From Nocardiopsis_B sediminis (GTDB lineage Bacteria > Actinomycetota > Actinomycetes > Streptosporangiales > Streptosporangiaceae), in assembly GCF_042650565.1 (NCBI RefSeq), contig NZ_JBHSBH010000005.1, positions 1 through 64,000 of the forward strand: a stretch of DNA of 64,000 nt, written 5' to 3'. The notes under the pieces are model-generated. The model saw nothing but the letters and a program-made list of their open reading frames with translations. It was not told the origin of the DNA and ran no database searches. Both the position numbers and the translations under genes were made by a program. Below are positions 8,296-19,067 of the stretch, piece after piece. Every line of letters starts with the position of its first letter. Positions within the stretch are counted from its first letter, which is position 1.

Positions 8296-9405
8296 ATGCT
8301 CTGCGGCGACGTCATGACCGGCCGCGGCATCGACCAGATCCTCCCCCACCCCCTCGACCCCCTTCTGCGGGAGCCGGGTTCCGACGACGCGCGCGGCTAT
8401 GTGGCGCTGGCCGAGGCGGCGCACGGCCCGGTCCCCCGCCCGGCCGGCTTCGACTGGCCGTGGGGCGACGTCCTAGCCGCGGCCGAGCGCTTCGCCCCCG
8501 ATGTCCGGCTCATCAACCTGGAGACAAGCGTGACCCGCAGCAGCGGGTTCGCATCGGGCAAGGCCGTGCACTACCGGATGAGCCCCGAGAACCTGCCGGC
8601 GCTCGGCGCCCTGCGACCCGACGCGTGCGCGCTGGCCAACAACCACGTGCTGGACTTCGGCCGCCAAGGGCTGCTGGACACCCTGGACGCACTCGCCGCC
8701 GCAGGACTGCGCGGCGTGGGCGCCGGACGCGACGCCGAGGAGGCGCGGCGCCCCGCGGTCATCACCACCGCCGGTGGGCGCGTGGCGGTGTTCTCCTGCG
8801 GGATGGCCTCGAGCGGCATCCCACCCGACTGGGCCGCCACCGCCGATCGGCCGGGTGTCCAGGTCCTACGGGACCGGGCCGGGACGGACGCCGACGCCGA
8901 CAACGACGACGGCCTGGCCGACCGGATACGCGAGCAGAAGCGGGCCGGAGCGGTCGTGGTCGTCTCCGTCCACTGGGGGTCGAACTGGGGCTATGACATC
9001 GATCCGGACCTGGTGGAGACCGCCCACGCGCTGGTCGACGCCGGGGCCGACCTCGTGCACGGGCACTCCTCCCACCACCCCCGCCCGATCGAGGTGTACC
9101 GGGACCGGCTGATCCTCTACGGCTGCGGTGACACCGTCAACGACTACGAGGGCATCCCCGGATACGCGCGCTTCCGCGACGACCTCCGCCTGGTCTACCT
9201 CGCCTCGGTCGACGCACAGCGCGGCAACCTGGTGTCGCTGCGCATGATCCCCCTGCGCGCCCGCAGGCTCCGCCTCGAATCCGCCCTGGCAACCGACGCC
9301 GACTGGCTCAGGGCGACCCTCGACCGCGTCAGCCACCCCTTCGGCGTCACCGTCGACCGCGCCCCCGACGGAATGCTCACCGTGTCGGCCACCAACCCGC
9401 CCTGA
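8296..9405 (+). CDS. CapA family protein (poly-gamma-glutamate synthesis/PGA_cap metallophosphatase-like)
   Basis: About 369 residues. The PGA_cap fold is evident from LMLCGDVMTGRGIDQILPHP at the N-terminus, the INLETSVTRS and ANNHVLDFGRQGLLDTL motifs, VSVHWGSNW, and the HGHSSHHPRPIEVY motif. The conserved Asp, Asn and His residues form a metallophosphoesterase-like centre. The frame extends back to 8215 only through the TnpB right end, so I prefer ATG 8296 with GAGGAGG (8281-8287) 8 nt upstream. Homologues I know begin a few residues earlier, so the native N-terminus may have been replaced by the element. The 3' end is duplicated at 13031 (see repeats). No other capsule genes are nearby. Confidence 0.85.
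   Translation: MLCGDVMTGRGIDQILPHPLDPLLREPGSDDARGYVALAEAAHGPVPRPAGFDWPWGDVLAAAERFAPDVRLINLETSVTRSSGFASGKAVHYRMSPENLPALGALRPDACALANNHVLDFGRQGLLDTLDALAAAGLRGVGAGRDAEEARRPAVITTAGGRVAVFSCGMASSGIPPDWAATADRPGVQVLRDRAGTDADADNDDGLADRIREQKRAGAVVVVSVHWGSNWGYDIDPDLVETAHALVDAGADLVHGHSSHHPRPIEVYRDRLILYGCGDTVNDYEGIPGYARFRDDLRLVYLASVDAQRGNLVSLRMIPLRARRLRLESALATDADWLRATLDRVSHPFGVTVDRAPDGMLTVSATNPP
9332..9360 (+). repeat. Direct repeat, left copy (inside capA 3' end)
   Basis: 29 bp identical to 13031-13059. The similarity continues imperfectly for about 30 more bases, to the end of the gene. It encodes HPFGVTVDR of the CapA C-terminus. Confidence 0.9.
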
Positions 9406-9486
9406 GCGTGACGCAGCGGACCCGACGACGAGCAGTCATCGAGAACTGGGCGATATCAGTTCCAGCGAGAGTGAGCTGCCAGAGAT

Positions 9487-12400
9487 TCATGGGATTTCTT
9501 CTATTATTGATCCTCGGACTAATTCACGGTTTCTCACATCCTGCCCAGCGCGAATACGGATTCTCACACCCCTGCGCCTGGCGAGGGGAGCGAGGTCGAG
9601 TCCGGGCCGCGCATCAGTGAGAACCAGAGTGTCCAGCTTCCCGAGAGAAGCCAAGGGAGCCAGGTCCGTGAGGTTCCGACATCTCCCCAGATTGACCTGC
9701 TCCAGCTGGAGCAGGCCAGACAGCGGCGTGAGGTCCTCCACTCCGGAATCAATCAGAATGAGAACGGCGAGCTGGTGCTGCGTCGCAAGGGGGCCGATAT
9801 CGTCAACCCGACCACCGATAACCAACGATTTAAGCCGCAAACGAGACAACGGTTCAATATCGGATATCCACGGACAGTCGGCGATATTCAGCCGCTCGAT
9901 CCGTGGCGCTTGAGCCACGATATCCGCCAGTCCACAGGATAATCGGGAACCATATATCCCCAGCTCTCTCATCTGATCACCAAGGGGAAGGAGGGTTACA
10001 TCAACCAGATGATTGCAATCCATAAGCCAAAGACAGACGAGATTCTGCCGTCTGGAAATCGGAGAGAAATCGCGGACACCATCCAATCCGCGAATGGTCA
10101 ATTCTTCCAACTGCGGCAAATCGTCCACAAAATTAATATCCCGCAGTCCGTCAAACCCGACATTTAGAGAACGGAGCATCGGAAGCTCGGCGAATATCCT
10201 GGATGCGGTTTCCTGGAACAGCGCACCGGAGATATCATGGAGCGTTTCTGCGTGATGAAGCAGCGGCGAGATATCAGGCGCCGGAACCTCGTAAAATCCA
10301 ATGCTCTCCAAACCCTGCACATCATCAAGGAAAGACAGGTCGTCAAGGGGAGCGACTTCCACGAACAATTTCCGAATATTCGCCAAATGTCGCAAGAAGG
10401 GGAGTTGCGCAGTGGTGGCGACGCGAACGATCGTGTCGGTCAATGGCGCGTCGACCAAGACACGTCGTGCGTATTCGTCAGGGTCGAAGTAGGTCCACGC
10501 CCGTTGCAGTTCTCTCTGGACTCCGGGTCGGGGGTCGTGGCGGTAGCCGACGAGTCTCCTCAGCGCTCGCGGGCCGTTGATGAGGGCGGCGGCGTGCACG
10601 GTTGCCGCCGCTTGAGCGGCGGTGAGCCCGTCGAGGGTTGCTGGAAGCCGATCCAGCACGACGTCGCCGGCGGTGGAGAGGGAGCGGGCGGTGTTCTTTT
10701 CCCGGGGAGGTACGAGGTCGTCGACGCACGCGTGGACCTGCTGGCGGAGTTCCACCGGTACAGTCGGGGCGGTCTCCAGGCAGGCGGCGGCGAGGAGCTT
10801 CATGTAGCGGGCGCGGCGCGAGCCGTCGGTGGTTCGCGCGAGGATGCCGGTCAGAAGCTCCGTCAGTTGGGGTCCGTTGGCGTGTCCGGCGGCCATGATG
10901 ATGGTCTCGCGCCATCCGGGCTGGTGGGCGCGGTCGATGAGGTATTCAATGTCGTGGTCGTAGACGGCCTGTTGGGCCGTCAGGTATTCCTGGACGGTCC
11001 GGTGGACGAAGTCGATGCGGCCGTCGACGGGTTCGCGCAGCACGCCGCTGCGCTGGAGCAGGTGGTCGGCGACGGCCTCGGGGGTTCCCTCCACCTGCGG
11101 CATGGCGGCGAGTTTCTCCTCGATCCCGCGCAGGACCACGGGTTTGGGCAGCTCGCTGCGGTGGGAGGTGGACAGGCGCCAGGCGAGGTCCTGGAGGATG
11201 CGCAGCTTCTGGGTGTAGTCGAGGTCCACGTCCTGGAAGGAGGGGATGTCGCGTTCGCCGTCGCGCCGGTCCAGCAGCATCTCCAGGGTGGCCGCATACA
11301 GCCCCATGCGGTCGCGGGGCAAGCGGGTGGCGTGGTCCAGATTGAGTGCGCACAGCATTGCGGCCAGCAGCGGGGTAGCGGCCAGCGCCCGCAGGTGCGG
11401 AGCACTCTCCAGCCGCGCCAGCAGCGCCCCCTCGTAGCCGGGCAGCTCCTCGACCGCGCACGGCAGGTGCTCGGTGTCACCGATCGCCTGGTGCCACTGC
11501 CGGATCAGCGCCCGCAGGTCGCCCGGGGCCATGGGCTCCAGGTGAGCGGTGGCGAACCCCTCCCCGGCCAGCCAGCGGGCGCTGGCGGCGGCTGGGCGGC
11601 TGGTGACCACCACGCGCACCCCGGGAAAGGCGGACAGCAGGTCGCGCAGCCACCCCGGCACCTTCCGACGCTGTGAACCGGGGAGCTCGTCGACTCCGTC
11701 CACGAGCAGCAGCGCCTTCCCGGACTTAAGCCGCCGGTGCACCCACCCCCGCGGCATCAGTCCGGTCAGCGCATCCGCCGTCCCGTTCAAGAAGTCCTCG
11801 GGGCGGGGCAGATCGCCATCAGCGTGGCTGCGCAGCTTGACCAGGAAGGGCATGCATCCGTTCCAGCCGGCCAGATCCGCATCGAAGCCCTCGCGCACGG
11901 CGGTGATCGCCAGCCACCGCAGCAGGGTGCTCTTGCCCGACCCGGCCTCGCCCCGGATCAGCGTACGGTGCTTGTCGCCTAACGCCGTCTCCACGCGCAC
12001 CGTGGCGTTGCTGCCGTGCTCGGCCTCATCCCACCGCTCACCGGCCAAGGACAGATGCCCCGCCAACCGGTCCATGCCCGGCGTGGAGGTTCGGCGGAGT
12101 CCGTCGCCGGACACGCTCAAGCTGATGTAGGCCACACTCAGCGAGGTCTGGGGACGGTAGCGCCGCACCCGCACCCCGAACAGCTCCACATGGTCCAGGA
12201 CCCGGCTGATGTGCTCGGCATAGCGGCGCCCGAACTCCTCGTCATCGTCGGCGCCCTCAGGCGCGTCCAGGGAACGCGGGGGCATCCGCGCGAGAACCAT
12301 CGCGACCTGATCGGACAGCCCGGACAGGCGCGTGAGCGTTTCCGCCGTGGCGCGCGGCCCGAACTGGGGAAGCTCCATCACGATCCGCACCAGGCAATCG

Positions 12401-12843
12401 CAGCACTCCATGAGGAGGACGTCGAACAGCCGTGCCCCGGCTTCGCCCAGCTCGAAGCTCAGGTCTCTGCGTGGTATGCGCGCACGCACATCGCGTGCGA
12501 GCTTGACCGCGTCGGCGTCGGCACCCAGTACGACCGCGTCGGAGAGGTCCGCCTCGCGCAGAGCCTCGGTGACCTCGGCGATGACAGACGCCTTGTCCTC
12601 CTCTTGGAGGCCGCGCAGCTCGCCTTCGCACAGCGGTTGCAGCCGTTCCATGACGGCGAGTGCGATCCCGTCGATCTGGTGCTCGACTTTCCGGCGCGAT
12701 ATGCCGTCCCGGAAGTTGACGCGGATCAGCTCGGTCAGGTCCTTGTAGCGGTCGTCCTCGGCCGACCGGTGCGCCAGCCACAGACGACCGGCCTGCGTGC
12801 CGACGGTCTTGGCCATGGCCAGGACCGTTGCCTCCACGGTCAT
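9487..12843 (-). CDS. NACHT-domain STAND NTPase with C-terminal leucine-rich repeats
   Basis: 1,118 residues from ATG 12843 (GGAGAGG five bases upstream). Residues about 1-280 are a helical N-terminal domain (RLWLAHRSAEDDRYKDLTEL) of the kind that precedes bacterial NACHT modules. The NACHT core has Walker A GEAGSGKSTLLRW (about residue 298), Walker B ALLLVDGVDELPGS (about 378) and the sensor region VVVTSRPAA. Helical and winged-helix parts follow, with DFVHRTVQEYLTAQQ. From about residue 815 the protein is leucine-rich repeats (for example LEELTIRGLDGV, LEQVNLGRCRNL). Bacterial NACHT proteins of this build act as antiphage sensors or signalling switches. No separate effector domain is obvious. 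The LRR part is distinctly AT-richer than the rest. The gene is flanked by a 29-bp direct repeat, pointing to acquisition. Confidence 0.9.
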   Translation of the reverse strand: MTVEATVLAMAKTVGTQAGRLWLAHRSAEDDRYKDLTELIRVNFRDGISRRKVEHQIDGIALAVMERLQPLCEGELRGLQEEDKASVIAEVTEALREADLSDAVVLGADADAVKLARDVRARIPRRDLSFELGEAGARLFDVLLMECCDCLVRIVMELPQFGPRATAETLTRLSGLSDQVAMVLARMPPRSLDAPEGADDDEEFGRRYAEHISRVLDHVELFGVRVRRYRPQTSLSVAYISLSVSGDGLRRTSTPGMDRLAGHLSLAGERWDEAEHGSNATVRVETALGDKHRTLIRGEAGSGKSTLLRWLAITAVREGFDADLAGWNGCMPFLVKLRSHADGDLPRPEDFLNGTADALTGLMPRGWVHRRLKSGKALLLVDGVDELPGSQRRKVPGWLRDLLSAFPGVRVVVTSRPAAASARWLAGEGFATAHLEPMAPGDLRALIRQWHQAIGDTEHLPCAVEELPGYEGALLARLESAPHLRALAATPLLAAMLCALNLDHATRLPRDRMGLYAATLEMLLDRRDGERDIPSFQDVDLDYTQKLRILQDLAWRLSTSHRSELPKPVVLRGIEEKLAAMPQVEGTPEAVADHLLQRSGVLREPVDGRIDFVHRTVQEYLTAQQAVYDHDIEYLIDRAHQPGWRETIIMAAGHANGPQLTELLTGILARTTDGSRRARYMKLLAAACLETAPTVPVELRQQVHACVDDLVPPREKNTARSLSTAGDVVLDRLPATLDGLTAAQAAATVHAAALINGPRALRRLVGYRHDPRPGVQRELQRAWTYFDPDEYARRVLVDAPLTDTIVRVATTAQLPFLRHLANIRKLFVEVAPLDDLSFLDDVQGLESIGFYEVPAPDISPLLHHAETLHDISGALFQETASRIFAELPMLRSLNVGFDGLRDINFVDDLPQLEELTIRGLDGVRDFSPISRRQNLVCLWLMDCNHLVDVTLLPLGDQMRELGIYGSRLSCGLADIVAQAPRIERLNIADCPWISDIEPLSRLRLKSLVIGGRVDDIGPLATQHQLAVLILIDSGVEDLTPLSGLLQLEQVNLGRCRNLTDLAPLASLGKLDTLVLTDARPGLDLAPLARRRGVRIRIRAGQDVRNRELVRGSIIEEIP

Positions 12844-13030
12844 ACACGCCTCTCCGGGGGGTCGTCTTCCACGTGCGCGTGATCGTGCGATTCGGCGTCG
12901 CGATCCCATACCGCATCGCCGTCGCCACCGATCGTAAGCGTGCCATCGTTTCGGCGATCCACGCGCGTTTCGGGCGAAATTGCCGCACCCGGCCAACCAC
13001 GGGGCCGTTCGGATGATCCGGCCCCCGGCG

Positions 13031-13059
13031 GCCACCCCTTCGGCGTCACCGTCGACCGC
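13031..13059 (+). repeat. Direct repeat, right copy
   Basis: Exact 29-bp copy of 9332-9360. Base identity breaks off sharply on the 5' side, as expected for an insertion or recombination junction. Confidence 0.9.
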
Positions 13060-13101
13060 ACGCCCGACGGCACTCTCACCGCGGCGCCCGCTCCGCGGTA
13101 G
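13031..13101 (+). pseudogene. Remnant of a capA 3' end
   Basis: In the frame set by the repeat the sequence reads GHPFGVTVDRTPDGTLTAA and ends at TAG 13099-13101. It matches the CapA C-terminus at 9332-9405 beyond the identical 29 bp, with diverged codons. It is therefore a severed 3' end of a related capA allele, left behind on the far side of the NACHT gene. Confidence 0.75.
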
Positions 13102-13163
13102 CGGAAGCCGCGAGTGCCACGGACACGGTTGCCAATTAGGCCGAAAAATGCCACCTTACGGTC

Positions 13164-14084
13164 ATGGACCGAGAATTCACGACCGTTCCGCGTACCGCAT
13201 CATTTCCATATATCGGCTCTGGACCCTATTGCTATTCCAACTCCATCGCCATGCTGATGGGCGACCACGCCCCGAACACTGACCTGCTGGAGACGGTTAC
13301 GGGCAGCCCTTTCGGAATGCAGACCGTCGACGGAATACCGTTTTTCGACACCCCCGGATGGGACCCCGAAATCGGAATCGATGAGGCGCTCGATGCTCTC
13401 GGTTGGACGGCGTTCAAGGTCCAATGCGGCGGCGAGGAAAATGCGCTCGGCACGCTGCGTTCGGCGCTGCGGAGCGGGCCGGTGATGGTCGGCCCGGTCG
13501 AGATGGGCCACCTGCGCCACCAGCCCGGCATGTCCGGGCCGATCGGCGCCGATCACTACCTGGTCGTCCTCGACTTCGACCGCGACGGCGTGACCGCCCA
13601 CGATCCGCAGGGCTACCCCTACGCGCGCATCGCCATCGCCGATCTGCTCGCCGCATGGCGCGCGCCCCTGTCCTACGGCGCGCCCTTCACCATGCGGTCC
13701 TCCTTGCGGCGGGTGCGGGCCGTCGCCGACGGCGACGCCCTGGCGGTCGCCCTCGCCCGGGCGAAGGCGAGACTGGACGCCGGGGGCCGCTCCAGTGAGC
13801 GGGCGGCGGCCGGGCTCGCCTCGACCGTGGCCGCCGGCTGCCCTTCCGACCTGCGGGGGCACCTCATCCACTTCGCCGTGCGCGTGGGAGCCCGCCGGCG
13901 CGCCGATGCCGCCGCCTGCCTCCAGCGGGCGGGCCGTCCCGGACCCGCGGAGGTCCTGACCGAGCAGGCCCGGCTGATCGGCTCCCTGCAACGCCCGCTG
14001 GTCACCGGGGAGGACGAGACCGCCGCCACGGCGCTGCGCGAGCTGGCCGAGACCTTCGCACGGCTCCGCGACACCCTCACGTGA
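13164..14084 (+). CDS. Papain-like (C39/BtrH_N-type) cysteine-peptidase-fold protein
   Basis: 306 residues. The N-terminal half has a papain-like pattern: a Cys-containing helix start YIGSGPYCYSNSIAMLMG, a His in GADHYLVVLDFD and an Asp in VTAHDPQGYPYAR, spaced as in C39-like peptidases and BtrH_N acyltransferase domains. The C-terminal 120 residues are Ala/Arg-rich helical (residues about 185-306), with no recognised domain. No signal peptide is seen. The start ATG 13164 lies in a short AT-richer leader without a clear SD, so it may be leaderless. It follows the NACHT island directly. It could be an independent amidase or acyltransferase-like enzyme, or an accessory of the island; substrate unknown. 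Confidence 0.6.
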   Translation: MDREFTTVPRTASFPYIGSGPYCYSNSIAMLMGDHAPNTDLLETVTGSPFGMQTVDGIPFFDTPGWDPEIGIDEALDALGWTAFKVQCGGEENALGTLRSALRSGPVMVGPVEMGHLRHQPGMSGPIGADHYLVVLDFDRDGVTAHDPQGYPYARIAIADLLAAWRAPLSYGAPFTMRSSLRRVRAVADGDALAVALARAKARLDAGGRSSERAAAGLASTVAAGCPSDLRGHLIHFAVRVGARRRADAAACLQRAGRPGPAEVLTEQARLIGSLQRPLVTGEDETAATALRELAETFARLRDTLT

Positions 14085-14299
14085 GCGTCCGCGCGTCACG
14101 GGCGACCGGGCGACCGGGCGCCCGGTCGCCCGCGGAGGCTCCCCTGAGATGCGACGATGCTTCCGATTCCATGGATCCGACCCCCGAGTCCGCCGGAGAT
14201 CGGCGACGATGACCGCGACCGCCTCCGATCCGTGCCGCGGCCGCACCACCGCGCGGCCGGTGCGGTGGTCCTGAACGGAACCGACCGGGCTGACCTGCG

Positions 14300-14328
14300 T
14301 TGTCGGGTGAATGCGCAGATGGGATAGT
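14300..14328 (+). promoter_or_regulatory. Candidate housekeeping promoter of the kinase gene
   Basis: TTGTCG (14300-14305), a 17-bp spacer and GATAGT (14323-14328) lie about 50 nt upstream of the kinase start. This is a good match to the actinomycete vegetative consensus. Confidence 0.5.
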
Positions 14329-14380
14329 TCTGTCGCACGCGGGGAACCCCTCCCCCGGCTGGACCGACGGAACGACGACC

Positions 14381-16879
14381 ATGACACCCCCCACCCCAGG
14401 TACCCCCGGCCCCGGCGGCCACCCCCTTCCCACGGGATTCTCCCCGCTCGTCCCCGGCGATCCGCTCGCCATAGGACCGTTCCAGCTGGTCGGCCGGGTC
14501 GGCGAGGGCGGCATGGGCGCCGTCTACGGCGCGCTCGACGCCGCCGGACGCCAGATCGCGGTGAAGGTCATCCACCCGCGCCACGCCGCCGACCCCGCCT
14601 ACCGCGCCCAGTTCGCGCGCGAGGTCGACCTGCTCAGCCGTGTCGACGCCGAATGCGCGCCCGCGTTCCTCGGGGCCGCACCGGGCGCCGAGCGCCCCTG
14701 GCTGGCCACCGAGTTCGTCACCGGCCGCACCCTCAGCGAGCACGTCCGCGGCAGCGGCGTCCTCACCGGCGACGCCCTGCGATCCTTCGCCGCCGGTACC
14801 GCCGAGGCGCTGGCCGCGGTCCACGCGGCAGGGGTCGTGCACCGCGACGTCAAGCCCGCCAACATCATGCTGTCCCCCACCGGCCCGCGGGTCCTCGACT
14901 TCGGTATCGCGCGGGGCACCGGCGACCGCGACGCCGAGGCGGGCGTGTACGGCACGCCCGGCTGGATCGCCCCCGAGCGGCTGTCCGGGGCGGCGGCCAC
15001 GCCGCGCGCCGACGTGTTCGCCTGGGGCGGGCTGGTCGTCTACGCCGCGACCGGGCACGGCCCGTTCGGGTCCGGCGACACCGCGACCCTGATCGCCCGT
15101 ACCCGCGCGGCCGCCCTTGACCTGGACGGCGTCCCCGAGAACCTGCTGCCGCTGGTGACGCGCGCCCTTGCGGCCACCCCGGAGGAGCGGCCCGACGCCG
15201 GCGAGGCGTTCCGCGAGGTCCTGGCACTCTCCGGCGACGACGCCCCCGAGGACTCCGGCGCCGCGCGCACGCAGCTGCGCTCGATGCTGTCGGGGGCGTG
15301 GACCGGCTTCGACGTCGGCCGCGGGTTCGGGCCGTGGGTGGCCGCCGCCGGATCGGTGGCGCTGCTGTCGGGCTCGGCCGCGGTGGTCAGCGGCATGACG
15401 ACCGGAGCGGCGGCCGCGGGCGCGGCCGGGGCGACGGGGATGGCCGGGACCGCCGCCGCGGGCGCAGGCGCGGCAGGCGCCGGTGCCGCGGGCGCGGGCG
15501 CGGCCGGTGCGGGAGCGGGTGCCGCCGCAGCGGGGGCGGGCACCGTCGCCGGGATGAGCAAGGCCACCGCGCTGATCGTCGCCGGCGTCACCGCCACGAC
15601 CGTCGTCACCGGGGGCTGGATCGGCGGCCGACTCTACACCGGGGAGCCGATCCTGCCCCTCGGCGCCGAGGAGCCCGCCGCCTCCCCCTCCCCCGAGCGC
15701 GAGGGCCAGGAGGTCTCCTTCCGCGGCATGTCCGTCTGGATCCCCGACGACTGGACCGCCGAGACCGTCATGAGCCAGTTCGGCGGGCCGCGCGAGCAGG
15801 GGAACGGCCCCACCGAGGAGTGGATGGTCCTCTACCCCGGCGGCCAGGAGGGCTGCGACGGCGTCGAATGGGAAGCGACCTGGGCCGCCCACGCCCCGCC
15901 GGAGGGGTGTGAGTTCATCAAGGTCCTCGGCCCGGCCGGCATCGAGTACGGCGGGGTCGGCTACGGGCGCGTCGACGACACCGCCGGCGGCACCGAGGGC
16001 ATGTACTACCCCGCCAGCGAGGTTCCCGGCTGCCCCGAGGGCCAGGAGACGTACACCCAAGACGACGACCGTTACCGCGGCGACGGCGACTGGGAGCACG
16101 CGCAACGGCCCGTGGGAGACGCCGAAGCCTCCTATTCGACCGGCTCGCTGGCCTGCATGTACTCCCCCGACTTCAGCGACACCAGCATCCCCCTGGAGAC
16201 CCGCTATCTCGATCAGCGCACCTGGCTGCTGGCCGAGCAGGAGATCCTCGTCGTCGACAACTACGGCATCGACGCGATGGACGACATCCTCGCCGGCGCC
16301 GAATGGGGCGAGGCCGAGGACAACGGCCCCCAGACCGTCGAGTTCCGCGCCCTGACCCTGGAGCTGCCCGGGTCCTGGGAGGTGACCCGGGAGACCACCG
16401 AGTTCGACGGCGCCGGGGCGGCCTCCCCGGTGGAGGACGAGTGGCTCCTGGTGGGCACCGACCCCGATACCCCGTGCGGGAGGCCCGACTGGTGGGGCGG
16501 GCACTACGAGTGCCCGCACCTCAAGATCCTCGGCCCCGGCGGCATCGGCACCGGCTTCGGGGCCGGACGGCTCACCGAGAACGACCCGTTCGCCCCGTGG
16601 GCCGAGCCCTACACCTGCGACCCCTCGGTCGAGACGGCGGAGTCGGAGCCGGCCGACGAGGTGCAGACGCTGGCCGCCATCGGCGAGCGCAACGCCTTCT
16701 ACCGCGTCTGGAACGTGCCGTGCACCGATGCCGAAGGCGACGGCGTCAGCACCGACGGCCCCACGCGCTACTACGAGCAGCGCTACTGGCTGCTGCCCGA
16801 ATCGGAGATCCTGATCGTCGACGACTACCGGACCGACGGCCTGACCGGGCTCCTGGAAAGCGCCGACCTGCCCGAATAA
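14381..16879 (+). CDS. Receptor-type Ser/Thr protein kinase with duplicated exodomain
   Basis: 832 residues. The kinase domain (about 30-290) has the glycine loop GRVGEGGMGAVYGA, Lys in IAVKVIHP, HRDVKPANIML, DFGIARG and APERL, all intact (Hanks type, PknB-like). A long Ala/Gly-rich linker leads to one transmembrane helix (around TALIVAGVTATTVVTGGWIG). The exported half contains two copies of one module. They start EVSFRGMSVWIPDDW and TVEFRALTLELPGSW, and end RTWLLAEQEILVVDNY and RYWLLPESEILIVDDY. Each copy has several cysteines. The kinase probably senses an envelope signal through these modules. ATG 14381 is chosen; an earlier in-frame GTG at 14300 lies in the promoter. Confidence 0.9.
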   Translation: MTPPTPGTPGPGGHPLPTGFSPLVPGDPLAIGPFQLVGRVGEGGMGAVYGALDAAGRQIAVKVIHPRHAADPAYRAQFAREVDLLSRVDAECAPAFLGAAPGAERPWLATEFVTGRTLSEHVRGSGVLTGDALRSFAAGTAEALAAVHAAGVVHRDVKPANIMLSPTGPRVLDFGIARGTGDRDAEAGVYGTPGWIAPERLSGAAATPRADVFAWGGLVVYAATGHGPFGSGDTATLIARTRAAALDLDGVPENLLPLVTRALAATPEERPDAGEAFREVLALSGDDAPEDSGAARTQLRSMLSGAWTGFDVGRGFGPWVAAAGSVALLSGSAAVVSGMTTGAAAAGAAGATGMAGTAAAGAGAAGAGAAGAGAAGAGAGAAAAGAGTVAGMSKATALIVAGVTATTVVTGGWIGGRLYTGEPILPLGAEEPAASPSPEREGQEVSFRGMSVWIPDDWTAETVMSQFGGPREQGNGPTEEWMVLYPGGQEGCDGVEWEATWAAHAPPEGCEFIKVLGPAGIEYGGVGYGRVDDTAGGTEGMYYPASEVPGCPEGQETYTQDDDRYRGDGDWEHAQRPVGDAEASYSTGSLACMYSPDFSDTSIPLETRYLDQRTWLLAEQEILVVDNYGIDAMDDILAGAEWGEAEDNGPQTVEFRALTLELPGSWEVTRETTEFDGAGAASPVEDEWLLVGTDPDTPCGRPDWWGGHYECPHLKILGPGGIGTGFGAGRLTENDPFAPWAEPYTCDPSVETAESEPADEVQTLAAIGERNAFYRVWNVPCTDAEGDGVSTDGPTRYYEQRYWLLPESEILIVDDYRTDGLTGLLESADLPE

Positions 16880-16934
16880 CGGGACGGGCCGACGATCCCC
16901 GCCTCCCGGGGACGGCCGGTCCCCGAGAACGACG

Positions 16935-16964
16935 GTGCCCGGCCGGGAAGCCCCGGCCGGGCAC
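16935..16964. terminator. Terminator between the convergent kinase genes
   Basis: A 13-bp perfect stem (16935-16947 / 16952-16964) with a 4-nt loop lies between the two converging kinase genes and probably serves both. Confidence 0.8.
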
Positions 16965-17015
16965 GTTCACGTCATCGCCCCGCCGCCCGCTGTGTCATGG
17001 GCGGCGGGGCCGGGC

Positions 17016-18780
<1,765 letters not shown>

Positions 18781-19067
18781 GTCTGAACCTCCGCATTCGC
18801 CGCCGTGTCGTGGAATCCCTGCGATCGTAGCCACATCCGGGCGTACCGGGCGCAGCGTGGGCGTCTCCGGGATCGTCTGCCAGGGAGACGCCCAGTCTAG
18901 GTGGTGGGATGACACGAATCGTGCCGGTCGGGTGCGGTCCCTGGTCTCCCGCGCCAGGGTTTCGTCGCCGTCGGCCGGCCGGGCGGCCGGATCAGGGGCG
19001 GGCGGGCGGCACGCCGGGGGGACACCCGGGCGTCGCCGTTGCCGCCGCCGCCTCATACGCTGCCCCT

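Larger units (their letters stand above)
12844..13163. other. Intergenic region upstream of the NACHT gene, with capA remnant
   Basis: Holds the presumed NACHT promoter (minus strand), the duplicated capA 3' end (13031-13101) and the AT-richer leader of the next plus-strand gene. No additional gene is seen. Confidence 0.6.

Noticed and set aside
14096..16519. Minus-strand frame of 807 codons
   Set aside because: Antisense to the receptor kinase, no motif.
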